DNA of 64,000 nt from JAKACA01 sp963769255 (GCA_963769255.1 CAVYKV010000001.1:248001-312000); one strand, 5' to 3'; positions 52,392 to 61,342 are shown, counted from the stretch's first letter. The notes: generated from the sequence alone by a model not told the origin. Numbers and translations: made by a program.

Positions 52392-52577
52392 GTGAGTACC
52401 GTGCAGTGGGGCAGCCTGAAGTCGTTGCTCGACACGGAGGAGGAGCTCACGCCGGCCGGGGAGGGGACGGAGGTGCGGCTCACGCAGTCGGGTTTCTATG
52501 ACGAGACGGCGCGGGTCCAGCACGAGGAGGCCTGGGTGCACGTCCTCGCCCACCTGGAGGATGTCCTCACCGCCTGA
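52392..52577 (+). pseudogene. SRPBCC/AHSA1-domain C-terminal remnant
   Basis: Only 61 residues: the last part of an SRPBCC (AHSA1-like) domain, with EVRLTQSGFYDETARVQHEEAWVHVLAHLEDVL matching the C-terminal strand and long helix. The first two thirds of the domain are missing. It overlaps the end of the convergent hydrolase gene by 10 bp. I treat it as a gene fragment. Confidence 0.6.
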
Positions 52578-53345
52578 GGCCGAGGTGGCCGGCGACGAAC
52601 TCCCTCCAGGCGCGCACAGCGGTCGGGCGGGGTCGCCATGGGGGCCGCTGTAGGCGGTGAGCTGCTTGTCCTCCGATCCGAGGGCGGTGAAGAGGTCGAG
52701 CTGACCGTCCCGCGGGAACACCTCGTCGTCCCATTGGACGTGGAAGAGCACGGGGGCTCGCACGGCTCGGGCGTCGCGCTCGATGCGCTCGGTCGGGTGC
52801 AGGCCGCTCGGCAGCCTCGAACTGGCGACGAGACCGAACTTCCCGAACACGGCGCAGGCGAGCCCGTCTCCCAGCCGGGCGGCAAGGGGCAGGCCGTAGC
52901 GCGTGCCCATGGACATGCCGACATAGGCGATCGACGAGACGTCCAGGTCGTCGAGCTGCGACACGGCGTCCACGGTGGCGGCCCAGTCCTCCGTCATGCG
53001 GTCGAGGACGACCTCGGGGCCTTCAGCGATGACGCGGGCCCGGTACTCGCGTTTGCTCAGCGGCGTCGCCACCCGCTCGCCGTGGTACGGCCCGTCGAGG
53101 GCGATAGCGGCGGTGCCGTGGTCCGTGAAACGGTGGGCCAAGGCGACGATTCGCTCGCTGCGCTTGTGAGCGCTTCCCCCATGCCCGATCATCACGAGAG
53201 GGCACCGTTCGGACGGCGCCGCCGGCCGCCACAGAACACCGGGGACGGTTCGGTCCGGCCCGACGAGTCGGAACGAGCGCTCGACGGCTCCTCCGTCGAC
53301 GTGAGCCGGCGTCGTCCACCCGAGGGTGTAGGACGTGGGCGACAC
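52568..53345 (-). CDS. Alpha/beta hydrolase, frame break near the 3' end
   Basis: About 258 residues of an alpha/beta hydrolase. CPLVMIGHGGSAHKRSERI is the oxyanion region, AYVGMSMGTRYGLPLAA the nucleophile elbow (Ser in GMSMG), and FHVQWDDEVF the Asp region, with His in YSGPHG. After GPHG the frame must shift to reach RAWREFVAGHLGLRR and a stop at 52568; the break lies among C-runs near 52630-52650. It is probably an intact dienelactone-hydrolase-like enzyme with a sequencing indel. The start is GTG 53345. The dioxygenase gene is 11 bp upstream on the same strand. Confidence 0.75.
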
Positions 53346-53356
53346 GGGAGAGCGCC

Positions 53357-54343
53357 CTAGCGGTCGTAGCCCCGCCGCCAGACGGCGTACTCGGGGCACA
53401 AGGGACGACCGGAGGCGTTGCGGCTGATCCAGAGTCGCAGGAGGTGGCGTCGCCGGTCCGGGTCGGCCTCGTCGTCCACGAAGGCCGTCCGGCCGTGCAA
53501 GGTGATGAAGTTGTTGACGTACTGCATGTCGCCGGGCTCGAGGCGCATGGAGACGGCCAGCCCCGGGCGCTCCATGACCGAGTCGAGGTAGTGCAGGCAC
53601 GCCATCTCCTCGGCCGTGAGCCGCGGCACCTCCTCGAAACGCTGCGCGGCGATGATGCGTGAGGTCCGTACCGTTCCCGAGAGGAGGCCGGCGGTCGCGC
53701 TGAAGAGGGGCTCGAGGTACCAGCCGGGCGAGCCCGGCACTTGCTCGTTCTTCCAGTCGGTGGCGAAGTTCTTGAACAGGATGGACCGGTACTCCGGGTG
53801 CTCGGCCATGACGATGTCGTAGAGCTCGAGCGTGCTCGCCACGATGCTGTCGCCGCCGTGGAGGCCTTGCCGCAGGCACAAGAGGGCGGCGTAGTCGGTC
53901 GAGTCGGCGTGCAGGCTCTGTGCCTCGTTCGTGGCGTAGATGCGCTCGAAGGCGCCCGTGGGGCCGAGATCGCGGATCTGCCCGATGAGGTCGCCGCGGC
54001 GGTTCTGCGTGACGAGATCCCCCAGGTGCCGGCTGAGTCCCCAGAACACCCTGGCGGCCTCGTCGTCCCCGAAACGGCTGCCGAGCGGCAACCCGCGGAG
54101 CACGGCGAAGCCGTGGCCGCTCTCGAGCTCCTCGACGAGCAGGTGGAGGCGCTCCCCGACGGTGGGGAGCGGGAAGTCGGCCGCTTCGATGGCGACGACG
54201 TCCTTGTGGCGAGAGGCCGCCACGGCCCGCTCCAGCTCGGCGACGTCCTTCTCCCCGAGCTGGATGATCCATTCGCCCGAGCCCTGCAGATCCGCCCCTC
54301 GCCACGGGCGAGGAGGCCGGAGCGAGACGGAGCCCTCGGTCAC
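53357..54343 (-). CDS. TauD/TfdA-family Fe(II)/2-oxoglutarate dioxygenase
   Basis: A 328-residue oxygenase. The iron-binding pair is in LHADSTDY (H-x-D, about residue 150), and the distal His is in ITLHGRTAF (about residue 288). The 2-oxoglutarate Arg is in RRRHLLRLWIS. TauD-like enzymes hydroxylate small acids or sulfonates; the substrate here is unknown. The GTG start is 7 bp after the CocE hydrolase stop, so the two form an operon with the following hydrolase. Confidence 0.88.
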   Translation of the reverse strand: MTEGSVSLRPPRPWRGADLQGSGEWIIQLGEKDVAELERAVAASRHKDVVAIEAADFPLPTVGERLHLLVEELESGHGFAVLRGLPLGSRFGDDEAARVFWGLSRHLGDLVTQNRRGDLIGQIRDLGPTGAFERIYATNEAQSLHADSTDYAALLCLRQGLHGGDSIVASTLELYDIVMAEHPEYRSILFKNFATDWKNEQVPGSPGWYLEPLFSATAGLLSGTVRTSRIIAAQRFEEVPRLTAEEMACLHYLDSVMERPGLAVSMRLEPGDMQYVNNFITLHGRTAFVDDEADPDRRRHLLRLWISRNASGRPLCPEYAVWRRGYDR

Positions 54344-54350
54344 GCCTGTC

Positions 54351-56369
54351 CTAGAGGTGGTCGCGGGGGATGGCGAAGTGCCACTCCCGCTCGAAGAAGC
54401 ACTCGCCGCCGTCGAGGGCGCGGATCTCGGCGGTGAAGTGGAACGTGTCGGCGTCGCAGGTGAGCTGGTTACGTGCCTCGAGAAGGGTGTCCCAGCCGTC
54501 GCGCCGGAACGAGACGGCACGGGCGACCTCGTAGTCGACCGAGAGGGGGTCTCCCTCCGTGATCCGGTGGGAGTGGCTCCCGCTCTGGGAGAACACGAGG
54601 CCGTCGGCGAGACGCACGGTGGAGCTGCCTGGTCGATGCAGGGTCGTGACGACGCCGGTGAGGGGATCCTTCGAGACGACGTGCTCGGCCGCTCCGCTCT
54701 CGACCACCTCGGCTTCGAGCTTCGGCGCCGCCTCGGGCTCCTCGAACGGCCGCAGGGCGGTATCGAGCGTGCCGGCGCCGCGGAGGGGCAGCTCGATGGA
54801 GCTGGCACCGGCGAGGAGCGTGAGGGTGACCGGCTCCGGCGAGGGCCACACCCAGGGGAAATAGGTCGGCGAGACGCTCACGCGGAGACGGTGGCCGGCG
54901 GGTACGACCTGACCGATCGACTGCAAGAGGACCGTCGTCTCGAAGCGCTCCCCCGGCGTGAGTGCCTCCGGGTGCTCGTGGCTGGCGCGGTGGGTCAGGT
55001 TGAGGAGACCCCGGGTCAGGAGGCTCGATTCCCCGTTCTCGGCCACATCACTGAGCCGGACGACGACGAGGGCCTCGGGACGATCGACGGCGAGCTGGAG
55101 GTGGGCGAGCGGGTGGCCGAGGATCTCGAGCGCGGCGTCGAGTGGGGGCGACGTGAACGAGAGGGACCTGCCGTCCTCCGCCCGCTGGTCAGGCGGGGCG
55201 TCGAGCGGGTTGCCGAAGGCGCACCAGGCCCCGGCGTCCTGTCCCGCCACCTGCAGGCCGCTGAAGGCGCAGGGCGTCTCGGCTCCGGGCTCGGCCCCGA
55301 GGCCCTCGCTGTTCAGGAAGAACGGCCGCATGGCGATGTCCGGGGACGGCCACGCCGGCTCGGCCGCCCAACGGCCGGGGCGCTCGGGGTGATGGGTGGC
55401 CGGTCGGATCGGCTCCTGCATCCACACGCGCACCGGCGGCTCGTCCATGATCCCGGTGTCCTCACCCTTGAGGAAGTGGGCGAAGAAACGGATGCACTCC
55501 TGCAGGAACCCCATGTGCGGCCCGGGCTCGAACGGGTTCATGGCGTACTGGTGCGACCACGGCCCGATGAGTGCCTTCTTCGGGCAGCTGAGGCCCTCCA
55601 TGAGGCGGAGGACGGCGTCGCGATAGCCGTCGCACCAGCCGCCGACGGCATAGACGGCACACGTGATGTCGCTGTAGTCCTCGCAGACCGAGCCGTGCTT
55701 CCAGTACTCGTCCCGACGCTGGTGCGTGAGCCAGGTGTGGATCTGGGGGTGGAAGGCGTCGAGGCGCTCTTGCCACATGGCCTTCCAGGCGTCGCCCACC
55801 GAGGCCGGGTCGGGGGGGAGGGTGGCGACGGTGTGCATCATGGTCCCCCAGCCGAGCATGCTCCCGGTGAGGAGGCATCCGCCCATGTAATGGGCGTCGT
55901 CGGCGTAGCGGTCGTCCGTCGAGTAGACCGACACGACGGCCTTCAAGGCGGGAGGCCGTCGGGCGGCGACCTGCAGGCCGTTGAAACCGCCCCACGACTT
56001 GCCGATCATCCCGACCGCTCCGCTGCACCAGGGCTGGGAGGCGATCCAGGCGATGGCCTCGACGGCATCGTCTTGTTCCTGCAGGGCGTACTCGTCGAGG
56101 ATGACCCCCTCGGAGTCGCCGCTGCCGCGGATGTCGAGCCGGATGCCGGCGTAGCCGTGGGCGGCGAAGTACCCGAAGCGCTCCTGGTCGGTCACGGCGA
56201 AGAGGTCGTTCTTGCGGTAGGGGATGTACTCGAGGATGGCCGGGACGGGTTCGGTCTCGGCGCCGTCGGGTATCCAGATACGCGCACCGAGGCGGGTGCC
56301 GTCGGCGAGGGGGATCGCCACGTGGTCGAGGCGACGATAGGACCCTGGGCCTTCGACGATGGTTGCCAT
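54351..56369 (-). CDS. CocE/NonD family hydrolase
   Basis: A 672-residue S15-type hydrolase. The nucleophile elbow is GMIGKSWGGFNGLQ (about residues 123-136), with Ser in GKSWGG. VGGWCDGYRDA carries the Asp and GPWSHQYAMNPF the His. A C-terminal jelly-roll domain follows (AHLQLAVDRPEALVVVRLSDV, GHRLRVSVSPTYFPW). It starts MATIVEGPGSYRR at ATG 56369. It is longer and of higher GC than the CocE gene at 36.9 kb, so the two are not recent duplicates. Its substrate is an ester or amide of unknown kind. Confidence 0.9.
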   Translation of the reverse strand: MATIVEGPGSYRRLDHVAIPLADGTRLGARIWIPDGAETEPVPAILEYIPYRKNDLFAVTDQERFGYFAAHGYAGIRLDIRGSGDSEGVILDEYALQEQDDAVEAIAWIASQPWCSGAVGMIGKSWGGFNGLQVAARRPPALKAVVSVYSTDDRYADDAHYMGGCLLTGSMLGWGTMMHTVATLPPDPASVGDAWKAMWQERLDAFHPQIHTWLTHQRRDEYWKHGSVCEDYSDITCAVYAVGGWCDGYRDAVLRLMEGLSCPKKALIGPWSHQYAMNPFEPGPHMGFLQECIRFFAHFLKGEDTGIMDEPPVRVWMQEPIRPATHHPERPGRWAAEPAWPSPDIAMRPFFLNSEGLGAEPGAETPCAFSGLQVAGQDAGAWCAFGNPLDAPPDQRAEDGRSLSFTSPPLDAALEILGHPLAHLQLAVDRPEALVVVRLSDVAENGESSLLTRGLLNLTHRASHEHPEALTPGERFETTVLLQSIGQVVPAGHRLRVSVSPTYFPWVWPSPEPVTLTLLAGASSIELPLRGAGTLDTALRPFEEPEAAPKLEAEVVESGAAEHVVSKDPLTGVVTTLHRPGSSTVRLADGLVFSQSGSHSHRITEGDPLSVDYEVARAVSFRRDGWDTLLEARNQLTCDADTFHFTAEIRALDGGECFFEREWHFAIPRDHL

Positions 56370-56435
56370 TTCACGTCTGTAGCACACGGGTTCGCGGGCA
56401 ACAAGCCTGCCGGGGTCATCCTCGGGACGGCGGCG

Positions 56436-57599
56436 TCAGAGGAGGCTCGAGTAGAGGGCAGCCGTCGTGGCGGCGATGGACTGCCAGGCGAAGTGCTCGA
56501 GCACACGCCGGCGGCCCGACTCCCCCATGGCGCGGGCGGCGGCTGGGTCGCTCAATACGGCCTCGAGTCGCTCCGCCAACGCCTCCCCGAGGCTCGAGTG
56601 GGCGGGCTGCACGGGCACGAGGTAACCCGTCTCCCCGTCCACGACGATCTCGGGAATGCCCCCGACGCTCGTCGCCACGACGGGCAGCCCGCAGGCCATG
56701 GCCTCGAGGTTGATGAGGCCGAACGGCTCGTAGATCGAGGGGCAGACGAAGACCGTGGCGTGGCTGAGGAGCTGGACGACGTGGGGGCGGGGGAAGATCG
56801 TTTCGATCCAGTGCAGACCGTCCCGGGCGGCCTGCACGGCGGCGGCACGCGCCGCCATGGCGGCGCCGAACTCGGGGGTGTCGGATGCGCCGGCGAGGAA
56901 GACACACTGCACGGCGGGCGGCAGCAACGCAGCCATGTCCAACAAGTGGTCGACGCCTTTCTGCGGGGTGACGCGGCCGATCCAGATCACGGTCGGCCGC
57001 GCCGGGTCGACGCCGATGCTGCCGAGAACGTCCGTGGCGCCGTCCGGCCGGTACACCTCGGGGTCGATGCCGTTGTGGATGACCGTGATGCGGTCCGGGT
57101 CGACGGCCGGGTACGCGGTGCGAACGTCGTCGGCCATGCTCGCCGAGACGGCGATGACGGCGTCGGCATCCTCGATGGCGGTGCCCTCGCAGAAGCTCGA
57201 GAGCGCGTAGCCGCCGCCCAGCTGGTCCGCCTTCCATGGCCTGAGCGGCTCCAGGCTGTGCACCGTCATGACGTGGGGCACGCCGTAGAGGAGCTTGGCG
57301 AGCTTCCCGGCGAGATTCGTGTACCACGTATGGCTGTGCACGACGTCGACCCCGGCGACGCCCGCCGCCATGCGGAGGTCGACGTCCATCACCTGCAATG
57401 CGGCGTTGGCGCCGGCAGGGAAGGACGGGTCGGGGAAGGGGTAGGCGGCGCGCACGAGGGGCGAGGAGCGAGGAGCGCCGAAGCAATGCACCTGCACGTC
57501 GAGGAGCTGGGCGAGCTGCTCGCTGAGGTGCTCGACGTGGACGCCGGCCCCGCCGTAGACCTCCGGCGGGAACTCCCGCGTGAGGAGGGCCACCTTCAA
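56436..57599 (-). CDS. glgA: Glycogen synthase / GT4 glycosyltransferase
   Basis: A 387-residue GT4-family enzyme matching the actinobacterial GlgA (GlgM-like) group that uses ADP-glucose. The N-terminal REFPPEVYGGAGVHVEHL (residues 9-26) is the donor/acceptor loop. HSHTWY and the C-terminal IYEPFGLINLEAMACGLPVVA with E-x7-E complete the GT-B signature. The TTG start overlaps the glgC stop (TTGA), so they are one operon. In many actinobacteria this enzyme makes maltose-1-phosphate for the GlgE route, which sequence alone cannot decide. Confidence 0.9.
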   Translation of the reverse strand: MKVALLTREFPPEVYGGAGVHVEHLSEQLAQLLDVQVHCFGAPRSSPLVRAAYPFPDPSFPAGANAALQVMDVDLRMAAGVAGVDVVHSHTWYTNLAGKLAKLLYGVPHVMTVHSLEPLRPWKADQLGGGYALSSFCEGTAIEDADAVIAVSASMADDVRTAYPAVDPDRITVIHNGIDPEVYRPDGATDVLGSIGVDPARPTVIWIGRVTPQKGVDHLLDMAALLPPAVQCVFLAGASDTPEFGAAMAARAAAVQAARDGLHWIETIFPRPHVVQLLSHATVFVCPSIYEPFGLINLEAMACGLPVVATSVGGIPEIVVDGETGYLVPVQPAHSSLGEALAERLEAVLSDPAAARAMGESGRRRVLEHFAWQSIAATTAALYSSLL

Positions 57600-58825
57600 C
57601 GGGCCGGTACCTCGGCGCCCTTCGCCACGACGACGATGCCGCCTTCCGAGACCGTGAAGCGCTCCCGATCCCGCTCCGAGTCCTCGCCGAGGACGGCGCC
57701 GGCGGCGACCGTGACGTTCTTGTCGAGGATGGCGCCCTTCACGACGGCGCCCCGCTCGACCCGGGTGTCGCTCATGAGGACGGAGTCCTCCACGAGGGCG
57801 CCCGCCTCCACGCGCACCCCGGGGGAGAGCACGGAACGGCGCACCGTGCCGCCCGAGATGACGACGCCGGCGCTCACGAGCGAGTCGAGGGCCTGCCCCG
57901 TGCGGGAGGGATCCTCGAAGACGAACTTCGCAGGCGGAAGGTGGCCGGGCAGCGAGGTGTAGATGGGCCACTGCGAGTTGTAGAGGTTGAACACGGGGTG
58001 CACGGAGACGAGGTCCATGCTGGCCGCGTAGTACGTGTCCAGGCTCCCGACGTCGCGCCAGTAGCCGGCGTCCCGCTCCGAGGCGCCCGGCACCTCGTTC
58101 AGCGAGAAGTCGTAGACCTCGGCCAGACCGGCGGCCGCCATGGCCGGGATGACGTCACCGCCCATGTCGTGGCCGGACGTCTGGTCGAGGGAGTCCTCCG
58201 AGAGGGCGTCGATCAACAGGTCGGCGGAGAAGATGTAGTTGCCCATGGAGGCGAGCACTCGCCCCCGCTCGTCGGCGTGGCGGGAGGGATCGGACGGCTT
58301 CTCGACGAAGCGCGAGACCTTCGTGCCCTCTCCCACCTCGATGACCCCGAAACCGGACGCCTCGGCGGCAGGCACCGGGATACCCGCGACGGTCACCCCG
58401 GCGCCGGTCTCGATGTGGTGCTCGAGCATCTGGCGGGGTTCCATGCGGTAGATGTGGTCGGCGCCGAACACGCAGATGTAGTCGGGCCGTTCGTCACTGA
58501 TGATGTTGAGGTTCTGGTAGACGGCGTCGGCCGAGCCGGCGAACCACTGGCGCCCCCGCCGCATCTGGGCAGGCACGGTCGTCACGTAATTGCCGAGCAG
58601 GACCGACATCCGCCACGTCCGCGAGATGTGGAGGTTGAGGCTGTGACTCTTGTATTGCGTGAGGACGACGATCTTGAGAAAGCCGGCGTTCGCCAGGTTC
58701 GACAAGGCGAAATCGACGAGGCGGTACTGGCCGCCGAAAGGCACGGCGGGCTTGGCGCGGTCGAGTGTGAGCGGCATGAGCCGCTTGCCCTCGCCCCCGG
58801 CGAGCACGATCGCCAGCACGCGCAT
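57596..58825 (-). CDS. glgC: Glucose-1-phosphate adenylyltransferase
   Basis: GlgC makes ADP-glucose for glycogen. The 409-residue protein has the nucleotidyltransferase signature VLAGGEGKRLMPLTLDRAKPAVPFGG (about residues 8-33), GADHIYRMEP and FVEKPSDP (glucose-1-phosphate Lys). The C-terminal left-handed beta-helix repeat part includes SVLSPGVRVEAGALVEDSVLM. ATG 58825 fits the family start (MRVLAIVLAGG). A TATACC -10-like box lies about 7 nt upstream, which suggests a leaderless mRNA. Confidence 0.95.
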   Translation of the reverse strand: MRVLAIVLAGGEGKRLMPLTLDRAKPAVPFGGQYRLVDFALSNLANAGFLKIVVLTQYKSHSLNLHISRTWRMSVLLGNYVTTVPAQMRRGRQWFAGSADAVYQNLNIISDERPDYICVFGADHIYRMEPRQMLEHHIETGAGVTVAGIPVPAAEASGFGVIEVGEGTKVSRFVEKPSDPSRHADERGRVLASMGNYIFSADLLIDALSEDSLDQTSGHDMGGDVIPAMAAAGLAEVYDFSLNEVPGASERDAGYWRDVGSLDTYYAASMDLVSVHPVFNLYNSQWPIYTSLPGHLPPAKFVFEDPSRTGQALDSLVSAGVVISGGTVRRSVLSPGVRVEAGALVEDSVLMSDTRVERGAVVKGAILDKNVTVAAGAVLGEDSERDRERFTVSEGGIVVVAKGAEVPAR

Positions 58826-58839
58826 GGCGTAGGTATACC

Positions 58840-58854
58840 CCACGCGGTGCGTGG
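58840..58854. promoter_or_regulatory. Inverted repeat upstream of glgC
   Basis: CCACGC-GGT-GCGTGG is a perfect 6-bp inverted repeat just upstream of a TATACC -10-like box, 15 bp before the glgC start. It would overlap the promoter and could be an operator. Confidence 0.4.
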
Positions 58855-58901
58855 TTTCCCGGGTGGCCGGGCACCCAGGTGGCTTGTGGCGCTGAGGGGA
58901 C

Positions 58902-60020
58902 TCAGTCCCCCTCTGCCGAGCCGGTGAGAGCCGACAGCACGAGCAGCTGGAAGTGCTGGATGAGCCGCTCCGAGTCGAGGAGCAGCCGGCCCTGGCGAAC
59001 CCGGCCCGAGCGCAGCCCGCGCTGGACGGACTCCACGAGCACCGTGTCTTCGTTGAACACCTGGCGGCCGAAATTGGTGCGCGCCTCGACGACCTCCGGG
59101 GGCGTCGACGGGTCGTTGTAGGTCTCGGTGATGAGAAGCGTTCGCTCCGGGGACACGGGCACGAAGAAGAACGCCACGACGGCGCGGGAGCCCGGGGACT
59201 GGTTCAACGTGAAGCCCGGCCACAAGAAGGCGAACTGCCCCTTGGTGACAGGACCGTCGACGTCGTAGGGGTAGTGGCCACTCGATCCGTCCGAGTAGGT
59301 CCGCAACGGCGTGACGGCTCTCGAGGTCCAGGCGTCCCACTCCAGGCGGTAGTCCTCCGGACCGACCTCCATCACCCGCGAGAAGCTTGGGTGGGCGACC
59401 GGGCAGTGGTAGCACTCGTCGAAGTTCTCGACGACGATCTTCCAGTTCGCCGCCACCTCCTGCTCCCAGTGCCCTTGGTAGACGAGGCCGTCGAAGGTGA
59501 GGCCGTCGGCCGCCATCCTCTCTTCAAGGTCGCCGAGGTAGTGGGAGAGAGACGGAGCGGCGGGGTCGAGGTTCACGAAGACGAATGGTCCGAGCGCGTC
59601 GACCTGCACCGAGTGCAGGCAGTAGTCGGCGGGGTCGAAGCCGTCCTCCCGATCGGATCGCGGCGCTGAGATGAGGCGCCCGTCGAGGTCGTAGGTCCAG
59701 GCGTGGTAGTGGCACTGCAGGACGTTGCGGTGACCCGTCGGCTCGAGGACGACCTCCGAGCACCGGTGCCGGCAGACGTTGACGAAGCCGCGCAGGATCC
59801 CGTCCTTGTTGCGGACGACGACGACAGGGACGCGCCCGACGGTCCCCGTCACGAAGTCGCCCGGCTCCCTGAGCGTGTCGGCGGCGCCGATGCACTGCCA
59901 GGTCCGTTCGAAGATCCGCTCCAGCTCCAACCGGAAGACGTCCCCGTCGGTGTACCACTCGGCCGGGAGGGTGCCGCCGGATTCGAGCGACTGGCGCACG
60001 TCGAGGTCGACTGTGGTCAT
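58902..60020 (-). CDS. Rieske-type aromatic-ring-hydroxylating oxygenase, alpha subunit
   Basis: A 372-residue oxygenase alpha subunit. The Rieske cluster is CRHRC (about residue 84) and CHYHAW (about residue 103), a C-x-H plus C-x2-H arrangement. The non-haem iron motif is NFDECYHCPVAHPSF (about residues 198-212), with Asp/His/His ligands. Related enzymes act on choline-like, aromatic or quaternary-amine substrates. No reductase or ferredoxin partner gene is adjacent. GAGGGACGTCC precedes the ATG. Confidence 0.92.
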   Translation of the reverse strand: MTTVDLDVRQSLESGGTLPAEWYTDGDVFRLELERIFERTWQCIGAADTLREPGDFVTGTVGRVPVVVVRNKDGILRGFVNVCRHRCSEVVLEPTGHRNVLQCHYHAWTYDLDGRLISAPRSDREDGFDPADYCLHSVQVDALGPFVFVNLDPAAPSLSHYLGDLEERMAADGLTFDGLVYQGHWEQEVAANWKIVVENFDECYHCPVAHPSFSRVMEVGPEDYRLEWDAWTSRAVTPLRTYSDGSSGHYPYDVDGPVTKGQFAFLWPGFTLNQSPGSRAVVAFFFVPVSPERTLLITETYNDPSTPPEVVEARTNFGRQVFNEDTVLVESVQRGLRSGRVRQGRLLLDSERLIQHFQLLVLSALTGSAEGD

Positions 60021-60141
60021 GGGACGTCCCTCCTCATTTCGATGGCTGTGGGCTTCGACGACACCGCTGGCGCCGGAGGTTCCAGCATGCCAGCTGGGGC
60101 CGGCTCTGCGCTCGCCGCCGGCCGGTTCTGGCGGGGGTCCG

Positions 60142-60159
60142 TTGGGACACTCGTCCCAA
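60142..60159. promoter_or_regulatory. Perfect palindrome upstream of the Rieske gene
   Basis: TTGGGAC-ACTC-GTCCCAA is an 18-bp perfect inverted repeat about 120 bp upstream of the Rieske gene start. It resembles a DosR/dormancy box in its GGGAC/GTCCC arms but lacks the flanking base, so the regulator is uncertain. Confidence 0.45.
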
Positions 60160-60190
60160 TTCCGCCGTCATTTGTGCTGCGACGACGCCA

Positions 60191-60236
60191 AGTGGCGTCC
60201 TGATCGGAACGTATGCGTTACAAATCGACCCCCACT
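60191..60236 (+). repeat. Palindromic intergenic element, copy C
   Basis: Outer arms AGTGG/CCACT, internal loop CGTC/ACCC, inner arms CTGATCGGAACG/CGTTACAAATCG (partly paired) and loop TATG. The core GGAACG-N4-CGTTAC is intact. Confidence 0.6.
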
Positions 60237-60249
60237 CGTTCTGGGCCGA

Positions 60250-60303
60250 GCCGAGTGGCATCCGATTTGGAACGCAGCCGTTACAAATCGACCCCCACTC
60301 GGC
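60250..60303 (+). repeat. Palindromic intergenic element, copy D (best copy)
   Basis: Outer arms GCCGAGTGG/CCACTCGGC (perfect), internal loop CATC/ACCC, inner arms CGATTTGGAACG/CGTTACAAATCG (11 of 12 paired) and loop CAGC. It is opposite in orientation to the copies near 20.2 kb. Confidence 0.65.
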
Positions 60304-60357
60304 ATTGGGCGAAGCCGAGCGACATCACTCAGGCCGTCGCCCAGTTGAGGCGAGCCG

Positions 60358-60414
60358 GATTGAGAACGGAAAACAGGCCGTGCAAACTGCGACGGCCCGT
60401 AGGCGTTACAAATC
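60358..60414 (+). repeat. Palindromic intergenic element, variant copy E with enlarged loop
   Basis: Arms GATTGAGAACG and CGTTACAAATC flank a 35-bp loop in which GGCCGT/ACGGCC form a second perfect stem. It abuts the flotillin remnant. Confidence 0.5.
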
Positions 60415-60659
60415 ACAACAAGCTCGTCGACCTGCTGCCGGCGCTCGTGGAAGCGGCCGCCAAGGGGATCGCCGGCTCCAACCTCACCGTGCTCAACGGC
60501 AGTCAGGGGGTCAACGACATCGTGGCGTCCGTCGTCGGGCAGGGACTGACGATCTACGAGACGCTCAAGCCAGCCATCGCCCGCGTGCGTCCGGATCCCG
60601 ACTCTGGGCCGACTGAGGGGGACGGTCCTCATCGGGACACAGTCTCCGGTCCCGCCTGA
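60411..60659 (+). pseudogene. Flotillin-like C-terminal remnant
   Basis: About 82 residues resembling the C-terminal end of a flotillin-like SPFH protein: KLVDLLPALVEAAAKGIAGSNLTVLNG, then DIVASVVGQGLTIYETLKP. The SPFH domain and coiled coil are missing. The frame is open upstream only because it runs through the palindromic repeats, giving a repeated RYKSTPTR peptide that is not protein-like. It is probably a remnant left by a deletion with an end in the repeat cluster. Confidence 0.55.
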
Positions 60660-60727
60660 GGGTCGCTCCGCCCCGACTGGCAGGGGAGCTGGGGAGGCGG
60701 TGTCCCCCATTTCGCTCCTCTCGGGAG

Positions 60728-61342
60728 TTGTACTGCTTGGTGATCGCCTCCTCTCCTCCCCTCCTCGTCGCCGAGACGCTGCAGGACCGCGAATTCGTGG
60801 GATCATCCGCCATCGGCCGAGAGCACACGACGGACCGCGACGACGAGTTCGTGCGCTTCGTGCGAGAGATCGAGGCCGACCTCGTTCGCACCACGCGGCG
60901 CCTTGCTCCGGAGGGGGTCGATCCGAAGGATCTGGCCGCCGAAGCGCTCGCCCGCGCCTACGTGCAGTGGTACCGGATCGGAACGATGGAGTGGCGGCGG
61001 GCCTGGGTGTTCCGTGTCGTCGGCAACCTTGCCCTGACAGCGCGCTCCTCCCGCCGCCGCAGCGCCCTGTCGCTCCGGCGCTGGGCTCCCGCGGCCGTGC
61101 CGGGCTCAGTCCGACTCGACGACGGGATCGCCGATCGCGACCTCGTCCGCTCCGCCCTCAGGGCGCTGCCGCCACGTCAACGTGACGCCATCACGCTTCG
61201 CTACATCGCGGACATGACGCTGAAGGAGACGGCGCAGGCGATGAGCATCAGCAGCGAAACCGCCAAGACGCACATCGAACGGGCTCTCCGCACACTCCGC
61301 ACCGTGCTCGGACCCGACCTCGAAGGAGCACTCCATGACTGA
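60728..61342 (+). CDS. ECF-type RNA polymerase sigma factor
   Basis: About 204 residues from TTG 60728 (MYCLV...), though a later start such as GTG 60799 is possible. Sigma region 2 covers DDEFVRFVREIEADLVRTTRRL through WRRAWVFRVVGNLAL. Region 4 reads LPPRQRDAITLRYIADMTLKETAQAMSISSETAKTHIERALRTLR with the DNA-binding helix-turn-helix. It overlaps the next gene, a membrane-anchored protein, by 8 bp, as a sigma/anti-sigma pair would. The target genes are unknown. Confidence 0.88.
   Translation: MYCLVIASSPPLLVAETLQDREFVGSSAIGREHTTDRDDEFVRFVREIEADLVRTTRRLAPEGVDPKDLAAEALARAYVQWYRIGTMEWRRAWVFRVVGNLALTARSSRRRSALSLRRWAPAAVPGSVRLDDGIADRDLVRSALRALPPRQRDAITLRYIADMTLKETAQAMSISSETAKTHIERALRTLRTVLGPDLEGALHD

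Noticed and set aside
53940..57962. Plus-strand open frame of 1340 codons
   Set aside because: It is antisense to a TauD-like dioxygenase, a CocE hydrolase, glgA and part of glgC, all with clear motifs. High GC makes long antisense frames common here.
60213..60410. N-terminal part of a real gene ahead of the flotillin-like region
   Set aside because: The repeated RYKSTPTR peptide comes from the palindromic DNA repeat, not from protein repetition.
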